From positions 1 through 59,249 of the forward strand of contig CACNJC010000006.1 of NCBI GenBank assembly GCA_902620585.1: a DNA stretch of 59,249 bases. Direction: 5' to 3'. Within the stretch, counting starts at the first letter, position 1. Every line of letters begins with the position of its first letter. Under the pieces are notes generated by a model. It did not search any database. It saw only the letters and a list, made by a program, of their open reading frames with translations, and was not told the origin of the DNA. Shown here piece after piece: positions 46,262 to 54,606 of the stretch. A program made the position numbers and the translations under genes. This DNA is from an uncultured Pelagibacteraceae bacterium (GTDB lineage Bacteria; Pseudomonadota; Alphaproteobacteria; Pelagibacterales; Pelagibacteraceae).

Positions 46262-48244
46262 GTGAAGGTAAAATTTAATCAACTATCAAACGCAATTAGA
46301 TTTTTATCAATCGATGCGGTGCAAAAAGCAAATTCTGGCCATCCAGGTATGCCAATGGGTATGGCAGATGTTGCAACAGTATTATTTAAATACCACCTCA
46401 GGTTTAATCCTAAAAATCCCAACTGGATAAATAGAGATAGATTTGTTTTATCAGCTGGGCACGGTTCAATGCTTTTGTATTCATTGCTTTATTTAAATGG
46501 ATACGAAAGCATATCAATTAACGATATAAAAAATTTCAGACAACTGAATTCAATTTGTGCAGGCCATCCAGAATATAAAAAAGGATCTGGTATCGAAACG
46601 ACTACAGGTCCTTTAGGTCAGGGACTTGGTAATGCTGTTGGGATGGCAATTGCAGAAGAGATATTAAGAAAAAAATTTGGACAGTCATTAATTAATAACA
46701 AAACTTTTGTGATTGCTAGTGATGGAGATTTAATGGAGGGAATTAGTCATGAGTCTATGAGTTTAGCAGGACACCTTAAACTTAAAAACCTAATAGTATT
46801 TTTTGATAACAACAAAATATCAATCGATGGTTCAACGTCATTATGTGTATCTGACAATTATAAAAAAAGATTTGAGGGATATGGATGGAGCTTTTTAGAA
46901 GTTAATGGTCATAATGAAAAAGAAATTTCAAAAGCGATTGTTAAAGCTTCAAAAGCATTAAAACCAACTTTAATCTCATGTAAAACTGTAATTGGTTTTG
47001 GGTCTCCAAATAAGTCAGGTAAAGCTTCTTCTCATGGCTCTCCCTTAGGAAATGATGAAATAGCTTTAGTTAGAAAAAAACTTAAATGGGCTAACGAACC
47101 GTTTGAAATACCTGAAGATATTCTGAAAGCTTGGAGAGAAATTGGTTTAAAGGGAGTCAAGTTAGAAGAAAAATGGTTAGATACATTAAATAAAAAAAAT
47201 TCTGACATTAAACATGCTTTGCAAAATACTTACATTAATTCGAGTCTTAAAAATCTTGAAGAATTAATTAAAGAAGAAAAAAAGAAGTATTTTGAAACAA
47301 GACCAAGTATGGCGACAAGACAGTGTTCATCAAATGTGATAAAAAGTGTTTCTAGTATTTTGCCTCAACTAATTGGTGGATCAGCAGACCTTAGTGGGTC
47401 AAATAATACAAAAACAGAGAATTCTAAAGTTATCAATTCCAAAAATTTTGATGGAAATTATATTCATTACGGAGTTAGAGAACATGGAATGTCAGCTATA
47501 ATGAATGGTATAGCATTGTACAGTGGTTTAATTCCATTTGGTGGAACTTTTTTAATATTTTCTGATTACTGTAAACCATCTATAAGATTGTCAGCACTTA
47601 TGGGTTTAAATGTAATTTATATTTTCTCTCATGATTCCATCGGCCTTGGTGAAGACGGTCCTACTCATCAACCTATCGAGCAATTAAATGGTTTAAGAGC
47701 AATTCCAAATTTAAACGTTTTTCGTCCTGCGGATATAAATGAAACTTTAGAGTGTTGGGAATTAGCTTTGAAAAATAAAAATACTCCTAGCGTTATAGCT
47801 TTATCAAGACAAAAGTTACCATACATAAATCCTCAATTTTCGAAGGATAATAAATGTAAAAATGGGGCTTACGTAGTCAAGCTAGATTCTCATGATAATA
47901 AGGTTACATTAATTGCCTCTGGTTCAGAAGTTGAATTAGCTTTAGGCGTACATAATTTGTTAAAAGAAATTAGTATTAGCTCAAAGGTAGTTTCGATGCC
48001 TTGCCAAGAACTTTTTGATAAACAACCAGATACTTTTAAAAAAGACATATTAGATGAACAGTCTTTAATTGTTACAATTGAAGCAGGTAATATTTCCTCT
48101 TGGAAAAAATATTCAGGTAAAGAAGGTCTGTCTTTAGGAATTGATAGATTTGGCGAAAGCGCACCTTACAAGGAAATCTATAATCATGTTAACTTATCTG
48201 CTGAAAAAATAGTTTTAGCAATTCAAGAAAGATTGAGAAAATAA
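46262..48244 (+). CDS. tkt: Transketolase
   Basis: A 660-residue TPP enzyme of the pentose phosphate pathway. N-terminal SGHPGMPMGMADVATVLF, the TPP motif SDGDLMEGISHESMSLAGH, FDNNKISIDG, and the C-half HDSIGLGEDGPTHQPIEQL are all present. The GTG start is preceded by an AGG about 12 bases upstream. It heads a plus-strand carbon-metabolism run with pgk and fba. The gap gene often found between tkt and pgk in alphaproteobacteria is missing here. Confidence 0.96.
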   Translation: MKVKFNQLSNAIRFLSIDAVQKANSGHPGMPMGMADVATVLFKYHLRFNPKNPNWINRDRFVLSAGHGSMLLYSLLYLNGYESISINDIKNFRQLNSICAGHPEYKKGSGIETTTGPLGQGLGNAVGMAIAEEILRKKFGQSLINNKTFVIASDGDLMEGISHESMSLAGHLKLKNLIVFFDNNKISIDGSTSLCVSDNYKKRFEGYGWSFLEVNGHNEKEISKAIVKASKALKPTLISCKTVIGFGSPNKSGKASSHGSPLGNDEIALVRKKLKWANEPFEIPEDILKAWREIGLKGVKLEEKWLDTLNKKNSDIKHALQNTYINSSLKNLEELIKEEKKKYFETRPSMATRQCSSNVIKSVSSILPQLIGGSADLSGSNNTKTENSKVINSKNFDGNYIHYGVREHGMSAIMNGIALYSGLIPFGGTFLIFSDYCKPSIRLSALMGLNVIYIFSHDSIGLGEDGPTHQPIEQLNGLRAIPNLNVFRPADINETLECWELALKNKNTPSVIALSRQKLPYINPQFSKDNKCKNGAYVVKLDSHDNKVTLIASGSEVELALGVHNLLKEISISSKVVSMPCQELFDKQPDTFKKDILDEQSLIVTIEAGNISSWKKYSGKEGLSLGIDRFGESAPYKEIYNHVNLSAEKIVLAIQERLRK

Positions 48245-48255
48245 TTATTACTTTA

Positions 48256-49446
48256 ATGAGCAAAATAAAATATTTTTCTGAAGATTTAAACATTCAGAAT
48301 AAAACAGTAATTTTAAGACTTGATCTGAACGTTCCTATTATTGAAAAAAAAATTCAAGACGAAAGTAGAATAAAATCTTGTTTGCCCTTTTTAAAAGAAT
48401 TAATTTATAGAAAAGCCAAAATTATTATTATAAGTCATTTAGGTAGACCTCAAGGAGAGAGAAATAATGAACTATCACTTACACCAGTTTATAAGTTTTT
48501 AAAAGAAAGTCTTAAAACAAATGTTTTTTTTTTTATGGGTGATATAAACGATAGCATTAAAGACAAGTTTTCCTACTTAAAAGAAGGTGAAATTATCCTA
48601 CTAGAAAATATAAGATTTTTTAAAGAAGAAAATGATAACGATGAAAATTTTGCTAAGAAGCTTGCGTCTCTTGGTGATATTTATGTTAATGATGCCTTTT
48701 CGTGTTCACACAGAAAACAAGCCTCAATTCATAAAATAACTAAATATATCAAAAATTCTTATGCAGGACCACTATTTAAAAAAGAGGTAGACTCAATAAA
48801 TTCAATTATTCAAAATAAAAGAAAACCTGTGACGTGTATCATTGGAGGTTCAAAAGTTTCAACAAAAATTAATGTCATATATAACTTAATTAAAAATGTT
48901 GATAACATAATAATAGTAGGAGCTATGGCAAATAATTTTTTAAAATTTAAAGGATTAGAAATCGGAAAATCATTAATAGAAAAAAATTCTTCTAACATAG
49001 TAGATGATATATATATCAAAGCAAAAAAATATAATTGTAATATTTCTATTCCTGAAGATTTTAATGTTTCTACAGATTTTTCGGGGGATGGAAAAATAAA
49101 AGGACAAGGGACTATAACGAAAGAAGAAATGATATTAGATATTGGTCCAAAAACAATTGAAAATATAAAAGACATAATAGAAAAATCTAATACTGTTTTA
49201 TGGAATGGTCCTGCAGGATATTTTGAAAATGAGGATTTTTCTAAGGGGACTGTATCGATAGCAAAGAAAATTTCAGAAAATACAACTAACAAATCTTTAA
49301 TATCAATACTTGGCGGAGGAGATACCATTTCTGCAGTGAAGAAGAGTAAAGATAAATTTAATTTTACACACTTATCAACAGCAGGTGGAGCGTTTTTAGA
49401 ATTTCTAGAAGGAAAAGACTTGCCCGGCCTCTCTGTTTTAAAATAA
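48256..49446 (+). CDS. pgk: Phosphoglycerate kinase
   Basis: A 396-residue glycolytic/gluconeogenic kinase. RLDLNVPI (about 22-29), ISHLGRPQGE, NDAFSCSHRKQASI, GGSKVSTKI, NGPAGYFEN and the hinge/nucleotide motif ILGGGDTISAV are present. Codon use is very lysine- and asparagine-heavy. It begins 11 bases after tkt and precedes class I fba by nine bases. Confidence 0.96.
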   Translation: MSKIKYFSEDLNIQNKTVILRLDLNVPIIEKKIQDESRIKSCLPFLKELIYRKAKIIIISHLGRPQGERNNELSLTPVYKFLKESLKTNVFFFMGDINDSIKDKFSYLKEGEIILLENIRFFKEENDNDENFAKKLASLGDIYVNDAFSCSHRKQASIHKITKYIKNSYAGPLFKKEVDSINSIIQNKRKPVTCIIGGSKVSTKINVIYNLIKNVDNIIIVGAMANNFLKFKGLEIGKSLIEKNSSNIVDDIYIKAKKYNCNISIPEDFNVSTDFSGDGKIKGQGTITKEEMILDIGPKTIENIKDIIEKSNTVLWNGPAGYFENEDFSKGTVSIAKKISENTTNKSLISILGGGDTISAVKKSKDKFNFTHLSTAGGAFLEFLEGKDLPGLSVLK

Positions 49447-49455
49447 ATAACGAAT

Positions 49456-50472
49456 ATGAAATTAGAAGAAATTGCTAAAAAAATGTGTGCTAAAGGAAAA
49501 GGTATTTTAGCTGCAGATGAAAGCACGGGTACAATTGCAAAAAGATTTAAAAGTATAAATGTAGAAAATACAGAAAAAAATAGACTACTATTTAGACAAA
49601 CTCTTTTTAGCTCGGAAGCAATGAAAAAGTACATTGGAGGAGTTATACTTTTTGACGAAACTATCAAACAAAAAACTACACTTGGTCCCTCAATTCCAGA
49701 ATTAATATCTAACAATAACGCTATTCCGGGAATTAAAGTTGATAAAGGTGCAAAACCTTTAGCAGGATCACCAGAGGAAACAGTTACTGAAGGTCTTGAT
49801 GGCTTGAGAGAAAGGTTAAAAGAATACTATGATTTAGGAGCGAGATTTACAAAATGGAGAGCTGTTTATAAAATTGGTAGCTCGTTTCCGTCGATACAAT
49901 CTATAAAATCTAATGCACACGCTTTAGCTAGATATGCGTCTCTTGTACAAGAGGCAAAAATGGTTCCTATAGTAGAGCCCGAAGTATTAATGGATGGATC
50001 TCATGATATTGACAAGTGTTACCAAGTGACAACAGATGTTTTAAATGAAGTTTATAATGAGCTTGAAATTCACAAAGTAGATTTAAAGGGAACAGTATTG
50101 AAACCAAATATGATTATTCCTGGATCAAACTCAGCTCAAAAATCAAGTTGCGAAGAAATTGCAAAAAAAACTTTAGATTGTTTAAAAAAAAATGTACCTG
50201 GTGAAGTTACTGGTATAGCTTTTTTATCTGGAGGTCAGTCAGAAATTGAGTCTAGCAAAAATTTAAATGAAATTAATAAAATCAACAATACAAATTTTTT
50301 AATTACATTTTCTTACGGAAGAGGGTTGCAGGCAAGTGCTTTAAAAGAATTTGGTAAAGATCAAAAAAATCAAGACAATGTTCAAAAAGCTTTTGATCAT
50401 AGAGCCAAAATGAACGGACTTTCTTCAAGAGGAGAGTGGTCTGAAATTTTAGAAAAAGAGGTTGCTGCTTAA
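49456..50472 (+). CDS. fba: Fructose-bisphosphate aldolase class I
   Basis: A 338-residue Schiff-base aldolase. MCAKGKGILAADESTGTIAKRF is the class I N-terminus. TKWRAVYKIG and VPIVEPEVLMDG surround active-site residues, the Schiff-base lysine is in GTVLKPNMI, and SGGQSEIES binds phosphate. It runs gluconeogenesis or the lower part of sugar metabolism with pgk and tkt. It needs no metal, unlike class II enzymes, which could suit low-zinc ocean water (inference). Confidence 0.95.
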   Translation: MKLEEIAKKMCAKGKGILAADESTGTIAKRFKSINVENTEKNRLLFRQTLFSSEAMKKYIGGVILFDETIKQKTTLGPSIPELISNNNAIPGIKVDKGAKPLAGSPEETVTEGLDGLRERLKEYYDLGARFTKWRAVYKIGSSFPSIQSIKSNAHALARYASLVQEAKMVPIVEPEVLMDGSHDIDKCYQVTTDVLNEVYNELEIHKVDLKGTVLKPNMIIPGSNSAQKSSCEEIAKKTLDCLKKNVPGEVTGIAFLSGGQSEIESSKNLNEINKINNTNFLITFSYGRGLQASALKEFGKDQKNQDNVQKAFDHRAKMNGLSSRGEWSEILEKEVAA

Positions 50473-50477
50473 TCAAC

Positions 50478-51080
50478 TTGAGAAAGTTAGTTTATTTAAT
50501 ATCTCCTAATAAAATTCAAAGTGATTTTTACAATCATCTGGAAAAAGTTTTTTCTGTAAAAAATATTAAATTTTTTCAATTAAGATTAAAAAACAGCAAT
50601 AAAAATAAATTAATCAAAATTGCTAAAAAAATAAGAAAAATTACCAAAAAACATAACGTCAAACTTATAATAAACGACAGCCCCTCTATCTCAAAAATTA
50701 TAAATGCAGATGGATGTCATTTAGGTCAAAACGATGGTTCGGTTATTTTTGCAAAAAAATTTCTTAAAAAGAAAATAGTAGGAGTAACTTGTCATAACTC
50801 CAAACTGTTAGCTAAAATTGCAATAAGAAATAAAGCTGATTATTTGGCTTTTGGATCTTTTAATAAATCAAAATTAAAACCAAATGCTAAAAAAGCTAAT
50901 CTAAATATACTTAGGTGGGCTAAAAAAAATATAAAAAAACCAATTATTGCTATAGGGGGGATTAATAATCTTAACTATAAAAAAATATTAAAATCTGGAG
51001 CTAAATATATTGCATTATCAAGTTTTATTTGGGATAACCCAAAATTAAAACCAGAAATTGCAATAAAGAAATTTAAATGA
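50478..51080 (+). CDS. thiE: Thiamine-phosphate synthase family protein
   Basis: A 200-residue TIM-barrel protein joining HMP-PP and thiazole phosphate. Motifs: FFQLRLKN (QxR), IINDSPSISKIINADGCHLGQNDG (ND and HLGQ), VGVTCHN, and AIGGINNLNYKKIL phosphate loop. The start is TTG. It lies in the fba-efp gap with four-base overlap to efp. Some fba-linked alphaproteobacterial homologues are annotated thiE without proof, so a divergent ThiE/TenI role is possible. Confidence 0.8.
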   Translation: MRKLVYLISPNKIQSDFYNHLEKVFSVKNIKFFQLRLKNSNKNKLIKIAKKIRKITKKHNVKLIINDSPSISKIINADGCHLGQNDGSVIFAKKFLKKKIVGVTCHNSKLLAKIAIRNKADYLAFGSFNKSKLKPNAKKANLNILRWAKKNIKKPIIAIGGINNLNYKKILKSGAKYIALSSFIWDNPKLKPEIAIKKFK

Positions 51081-51640
51081 AAATAACTGCTATCGAAATT
51101 AAACCTGGAATGATCATTGAGCATAAAAACGATTATTGGAATGTTTTAAAAACTCAACATGTAAAACCTGGAAAAGGTGGGGCGTTCAATCAAGTAGAAC
51201 TTAAAAGTGTTATCAAAGGAACAAAATTAAATGAAAGATTTAGATCAAGCGAAACAGTTGAAAAAGCAGAGGTAGATGAAAAGAAATTTAATTTTTTATA
51301 TATTGATGGAGAGAATTGTCATTTCATGGACAACAAAAACTTTGAGCAAATTGAAATACCAAAATCCATTGCGGGAGAAAAGTATAAACTCTTAAAAGAA
51401 AATCTTGAAGTTACAATTTCTTTTATGGAAGAAAAGCCTATTTCAATGACACTTCCAAATAATATAGAATGTTTAATTGAAAGCACTGATGCAGCTATTA
51501 AAAATCAAACGGCCTCTTCTTCTTATAAACCAGCAATTTTAGACTGTGGAATTAAAATAGATGTTCCTCCGTTCATCGAAAGTGGTGAAAAGATTGTAAT
51601 AGATACTCGTACACTTGAATATGTAAAGCGAGTTAATTAA
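51077..51640 (+). CDS. efp: Elongation factor P
   Basis: A 187-residue three-domain translation factor that relieves stalling at polyproline. The modified residue position is K33 in the KPGKGGAF loop (30-37). Domains II and III (GENCHFMD ... DTRTLEYVKRVN) are complete. The start overlaps the thiE stop by four bases, and its stop shares a base with suhB. No epmA or epmB is in this window. Confidence 0.96.
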   Translation: MKITAIEIKPGMIIEHKNDYWNVLKTQHVKPGKGGAFNQVELKSVIKGTKLNERFRSSETVEKAEVDEKKFNFLYIDGENCHFMDNKNFEQIEIPKSIAGEKYKLLKENLEVTISFMEEKPISMTLPNNIECLIESTDAAIKNQTASSSYKPAILDCGIKIDVPPFIESGEKIVIDTRTLEYVKRVN

Positions 51641-52440
51641 TGAGACTAGACTCGCCACAAATAAATATAATGACAAGAGCTTGTATGAAAGCTTCAAGAT
51701 CTTTGATTAGAGATTTTGGAGAATTAGAAAATTTGCAAGTTTCCACAAAAGGTCCGGGAGACTTTGTTACATCTGCAGATAAAAGAACAGAAAAAATTTT
51801 AATTGAAGAGTTACAAAAAGCTCATCCTGATTATGGAATAATTACTGAAGAAAGTGGACAAATTAATAAAACAAATGTTAAAAACAGATGGATAATAGAC
51901 CCTATAGATGGAACAATGAATTTTTTAAATGGGATTCCACAATTTGCAATATCCATAGGATACGAAGAAGATAATGAGATTAAATGCGGAGTAATATTTA
52001 ATCCTATAATGAATGAGATGTTTATTGCAGAAAAAGGGAACGGAGCTTACTTAAATAATTCAAGGATAAGAGTTTCAAATAAAAAAAAAATTGATGATGC
52101 GATAATTGTCACGGGTGGGCCTAAAAAAGCAAGTAAAATTAAAGATAAAATCTTTTCAGAATACATTGATGTATCTAAACATGTTTCTAATGTAAGAAAG
52201 TTTGGAAGTGCTGCTTTGGATATGGCATACGTTGCCTGTGGAAGATTTGATGGATACTGGCAAAGAGAACTTAATTATTGGGATATAGCTGCTGGTATAA
52301 TAATCTTGAAAGAGGCTGGAGGATTTGTTGACTTTTTTGAGATGAGCAATGATGTGCCACTAAAAAGGAACGTTTTAGCTTCAAATTCAAACATTCATAA
52401 TGAATTAAGTAAGCTTATTGTCAAAAAAAATATTGAGTAA
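51640..52440 (+). CDS. suhB: Inositol monophosphatase family protein (SuhB-like)
   Basis: A 266-residue lithium-sensitive-phosphatase-fold enzyme. Metal-site motifs are EESG (about 67-70) and DPIDGTMNFLNGIP (about 86-99); the C-terminal WDIAAGIIILKEAGG is the second IMPase signature. In other bacteria SuhB also joins rRNA antitermination complexes. Translationally joined to efp. Confidence 0.93.
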   Translation: MRLDSPQINIMTRACMKASRSLIRDFGELENLQVSTKGPGDFVTSADKRTEKILIEELQKAHPDYGIITEESGQINKTNVKNRWIIDPIDGTMNFLNGIPQFAISIGYEEDNEIKCGVIFNPIMNEMFIAEKGNGAYLNNSRIRVSNKKKIDDAIIVTGGPKKASKIKDKIFSEYIDVSKHVSNVRKFGSAALDMAYVACGRFDGYWQRELNYWDIAAGIIILKEAGGFVDFFEMSNDVPLKRNVLASNSNIHNELSKLIVKKNIE

Positions 52441-52448
52441 AAACCTCT

Positions 52449-52454
52449 TATAAT
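52449..52454 (+). promoter_or_regulatory. Candidate -10 box of rpmE
   Basis: A perfect TATAAT 14 bases before the rpmE ATG in a 28-base gap. The ATG lacks a Shine-Dalgarno (preceding bases CTCGCATC). Initiation 6-7 bases downstream would give a leader of about eight bases. No -35 was fixed. Confidence 0.35.
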
Positions 52455-52468
52455 ATAAAACTCGCATC

Positions 52469-52693
52469 ATGAAAAAAAAGATACATCCTGATTATCATAA
52501 AATAAAAGTAGTTATGACCGATGGAAGTGAATTCGAAACAAGGTCTACTTGGGGAAAAGAAAACGACACTTTAAAACTGGATATTGATCCAAAGTCACAT
52601 TATGCATGGACTGGTGGTGCTCAAAAAATTCTCGATAAAGGTAGAGTGAGTAAATATAATAAAAAATTTAGTAATCTTAGGAAAAAAAAATAA
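52469..52693 (+). CDS. rpmE: 50S ribosomal protein L31 (bL31), zinc-free form
   Basis: A 74-residue protein starting [19 protein letters not shown] and ending [13 protein letters not shown]. The four zinc-binding cysteines of the C+ form are absent, so it is a cysteine-free L31, which does not need zinc. It lies directly before trcR with three bases between. The pairing of L31 with DUF1013 is common in alphaproteobacteria. Confidence 0.95.
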   Translation: MKKKIHPDYHKIKVVMTDGSEFETRSTWGKENDTLKLDIDPKSHYAWTGGAQKILDKGRVSKYNKKFSNLRKKK

Positions 52694-52696
52694 AAT

Positions 52697-53281
52697 ATGT
52701 CTGAAGCTCCTTTTATGCCAAAAGCTACTGCTGTTTGGTTAGTAGAAAATACAACATTAACATTTAAACAAATCGCTGAATTTTGCAATTTACATGAGCT
52801 TGAGATTAAAGGGATAGCTGATGGAGATGTCGCAAAAAGCATTAAAGCTTACAACCCAATCTTAGCAGGACAACTTTCAAGAGATGAAATAGAAACTTGC
52901 TCTAAAGACCCGCAGAAGAAATTAAGTTTATTAAAAAGAATTGATAAAGTTGAAATCAAGGAAAGAAAGAGGCCTAAATACACGCCATTATCTAAACGAC
53001 AAGATAGGCCTGACGCCATTCTATGGTTATGTAAGAACGCTTCTGAATTAACTGACGGTCAAATTTCTAAATTGGTTGGAAGTACAAAAGGAACTGTCTC
53101 ACTGATAAGAAAAAGAAGTTATTGGAATTTTTCAAATCTCAAACCAAGAGATCCAGTTATATTAGCTTTATGTACACAGGAAACATTTGAAAAAAGTCTA
53201 GCGAAAGCCAAAAGAAGGGTTGAAAGAGAGAAAAAAGCTAAATTGAGAGAAGAAAAAAAAGCTCAAAAAGCTTCTATGTAG
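52697..53281 (+). CDS. trcR: Cell-cycle transcriptional regulator TrcR (DUF1013)
   Basis: A 194-residue alphaproteobacterial protein. The opening FMPKATAVWLVENTTLTFKQIAEFC looks like a winged-helix/HTH segment (about 8-35). A second HTH-like block AILWLCKNASELTDGQISKLVGSTKGTVSLIRKRSYWN follows (about 110-150) and a basic coiled C-terminus. In Caulobacter-type bacteria the family acts with cell-cycle control (as I recall). Just upstream of rpsU. Confidence 0.88.
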   Translation: MSEAPFMPKATAVWLVENTTLTFKQIAEFCNLHELEIKGIADGDVAKSIKAYNPILAGQLSRDEIETCSKDPQKKLSLLKRIDKVEIKERKRPKYTPLSKRQDRPDAILWLCKNASELTDGQISKLVGSTKGTVSLIRKRSYWNFSNLKPRDPVILALCTQETFEKSLAKAKRRVEREKKAKLREEKKAQKASM

Positions 53282-53321
53282 ACAATTAATGACGCAAATG
53301 ATAACAAACAAAGAAATTAAC

Positions 53322-53332
53322 AGGAGGTTTTT
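53322..53332 (+). promoter_or_regulatory. Perfect Shine-Dalgarno that decides the rpsU start
   Basis: AGGAGG (53322-53327) followed by five T and then ATC at 53333. It is the strongest ribosome-binding site I noticed in the window, at ideal spacing from a non-standard start codon. The next upstream in-frame codon series has TAA at 53318-53320. Confidence 0.85.
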
Positions 53333-53527
53333 ATCAAAATAGACGTTAAAGATAATAATGTTGAGCAAGCAATAAGAGTTTTAAAAAGAAAACTTCAAAA
53401 AGAAGGTTTTTTCAAAGTTATAAAAATGAAAAGTGTATATGAAAAGCCATCTGAAAAGAAAAAAAGAGTTCAAACAGAAAATATTAAAAGAATAAAAAAA
53501 CTCCAAAAGTTAAAAAATAGGTATTAA
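53333..53527 (+). CDS. rpsU: 30S ribosomal protein S21 (bS21) with ATC start codon
   Basis: A 64-residue bS21. From the ATC, read as Met, the protein runs (M)KIDVKDNNVEQAIRVLKRK, aligns without gap with the alphaproteobacterial M-Q-V-x-V-R-D-N-N-V start, and continues with the family core VYEKPSEKKKR. The frame has a stop at 53318-53320, and no ATG, GTG or TTG occurs before the internal ATG at residue 32, so a canonical start is impossible. An optimal AGGAGG sits five bases before ATC; an ATA two codons later is a poorer option. S21 sits by the anti-Shine-Dalgarno of 16S rRNA. It precedes the cold-shock gene by 29 bases. Confidence 0.9.
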   Translation: MKIDVKDNNVEQAIRVLKRKLQKEGFFKVIKMKSVYEKPSEKKKRVQTENIKRIKKLQKLKNRY

Positions 53528-53556
53528 TAAATAAAAATAAAATGAGAGGATCGAAA

Positions 53557-53760
53557 ATGCCATCCGGTAAAGTAAAGTGGTTTAATTCAAAAAAAGGTTA
53601 TGGATTTATAACTGACGAAGAGACAAATAAAGATATTTTTTTACATGTTTCGGCTTTAGAGCAGTCTAAATTAAGAGTTTTAAAAGAAGAGCAGAAAATA
53701 AAGTACGATATAAAAGAAGAAAAAAATAAACTTCAAGCAATAAATATTAAGAAAGTTTAA
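53557..53760 (+). CDS. Cold-shock domain protein
   Basis: A 67-residue single CSD protein. RNA-binding motifs are KWFNSKKGYGFIT (RNP1-like KGYGFI) and DIFLHVSAL (RNP2). The protein is charged and short at the C-terminus. An ATG at 53542 would add five codons, but AGAGGA sits six bases before the ATG at 53557 (MPSGKVKWFN), which also matches the family start. Possibly co-transcribed with rpsU. Confidence 0.93.
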   Translation: MPSGKVKWFNSKKGYGFITDEETNKDIFLHVSALEQSKLRVLKEEQKIKYDIKEEKNKLQAINIKKV

Positions 53761-53765
53761 TTTAA

Positions 53766-53842
<77 letters not shown>

Positions 53843-53850
53843 AAATCATT

Positions 53851-54597
53851 TTAATTTTTAAATATTTGAATTAATTGATTCGCCTCACTATAACTTTTGT
53901 CAATCATAAGGCCAGCTTTTTTAAAAATTTTATTGTAAGACTCCTTGTCTCTTTCATAACCCCAAAACTGTACTTTATTCTTTTTAAATAAAAAATAATA
54001 AACAGGTCTTATCAGATTTTTAATTTTTTTAATAAAGTTTTTAGTTGAAGAATTCTTAATATTTTCATTATTTTCATTTTCTTGAGATGAAGTATTACAA
54101 ATTATAATCTTGCTGTCATCTTTTAATAAATACTTTACTTTTTTTAACAAATTTGTAGCCTCAACATCACCCATTGCGTACAATAAATCTACCATAAAGA
54201 TGAAATCATATTTTTTAAGTTTTTTATGGTTTGAAGTGAAGTATATATTGCTTAAGTCCCTCTTTAACCATTTGCTTGCAGTATCAGAGAAATCAAAACA
54301 ATCAAATTTTAAATCTTGTCTCTTTTCAACAATAAATTTTTCTATAAATCCAATCCCACATCCATAAGATAATACTCTGGAATTTTTTAAAAGTTTTTTC
54401 TCAATAGCCTTTGCTATTTCAATTTTGTTAGTCCTCCAATTAATAGATAGATCATCAAAGTCATTATAACGTTTAAAAAATTCTTCATAAAATTTATCGT
54501 AAAATTTTATGTCGGCTAATTTAAATATAGTAAGATTTATATTTAATTCTTTAAAATCAATATTGTGCCAGTTACTTTCAAAAGCTTTAATCACCAT
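53851..54597 (-). CDS. Class I SAM-dependent methyltransferase
   Basis: A 248-residue protein. Motif I is RVLSYGCGIGFIEKFI (about 74-89), a GxGxG-type SAM site, with acidic motif II in FDCFDFSD and motif post-I/IV in YDFIFMVDLLYAM. The N-terminal 70 residues are helical and may bind substrate. No signal or membrane segment. Such genes in SAR11 are often surface-glycan or lipid methylases; the substrate is unknown. Nine bases from tal and convergent with tRNA-fMet. Confidence 0.8.
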   Translation of the reverse strand: MVIKAFESNWHNIDFKELNINLTIFKLADIKFYDKFYEEFFKRYNDFDDLSINWRTNKIEIAKAIEKKLLKNSRVLSYGCGIGFIEKFIVEKRQDLKFDCFDFSDTASKWLKRDLSNIYFTSNHKKLKKYDFIFMVDLLYAMGDVEATNLLKKVKYLLKDDSKIIICNTSSQENENNENIKNSSTKNFIKKIKNLIRPVYYFLFKKNKVQFWGYERDKESYNKIFKKAGLMIDKSYSEANQLIQIFKN

Positions 54598-54606
54598 TTT
54601 AATGTT

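Noticed and set aside
48810-49715. Long (301-codon) open frame antisense to pgk and fba
   Set aside because: It crosses two well-identified genes in the opposite strand, has no family pattern and is rich in Phe/Leu/Ile/Ser as expected from the complement of Lys/Asn-rich coding sequence.
53542-53556. Earlier ATG for the cold-shock protein
   Set aside because: The five extra codons cover the Shine-Dalgarno AGAGGA of the ATG at 53557, which fits the family start.
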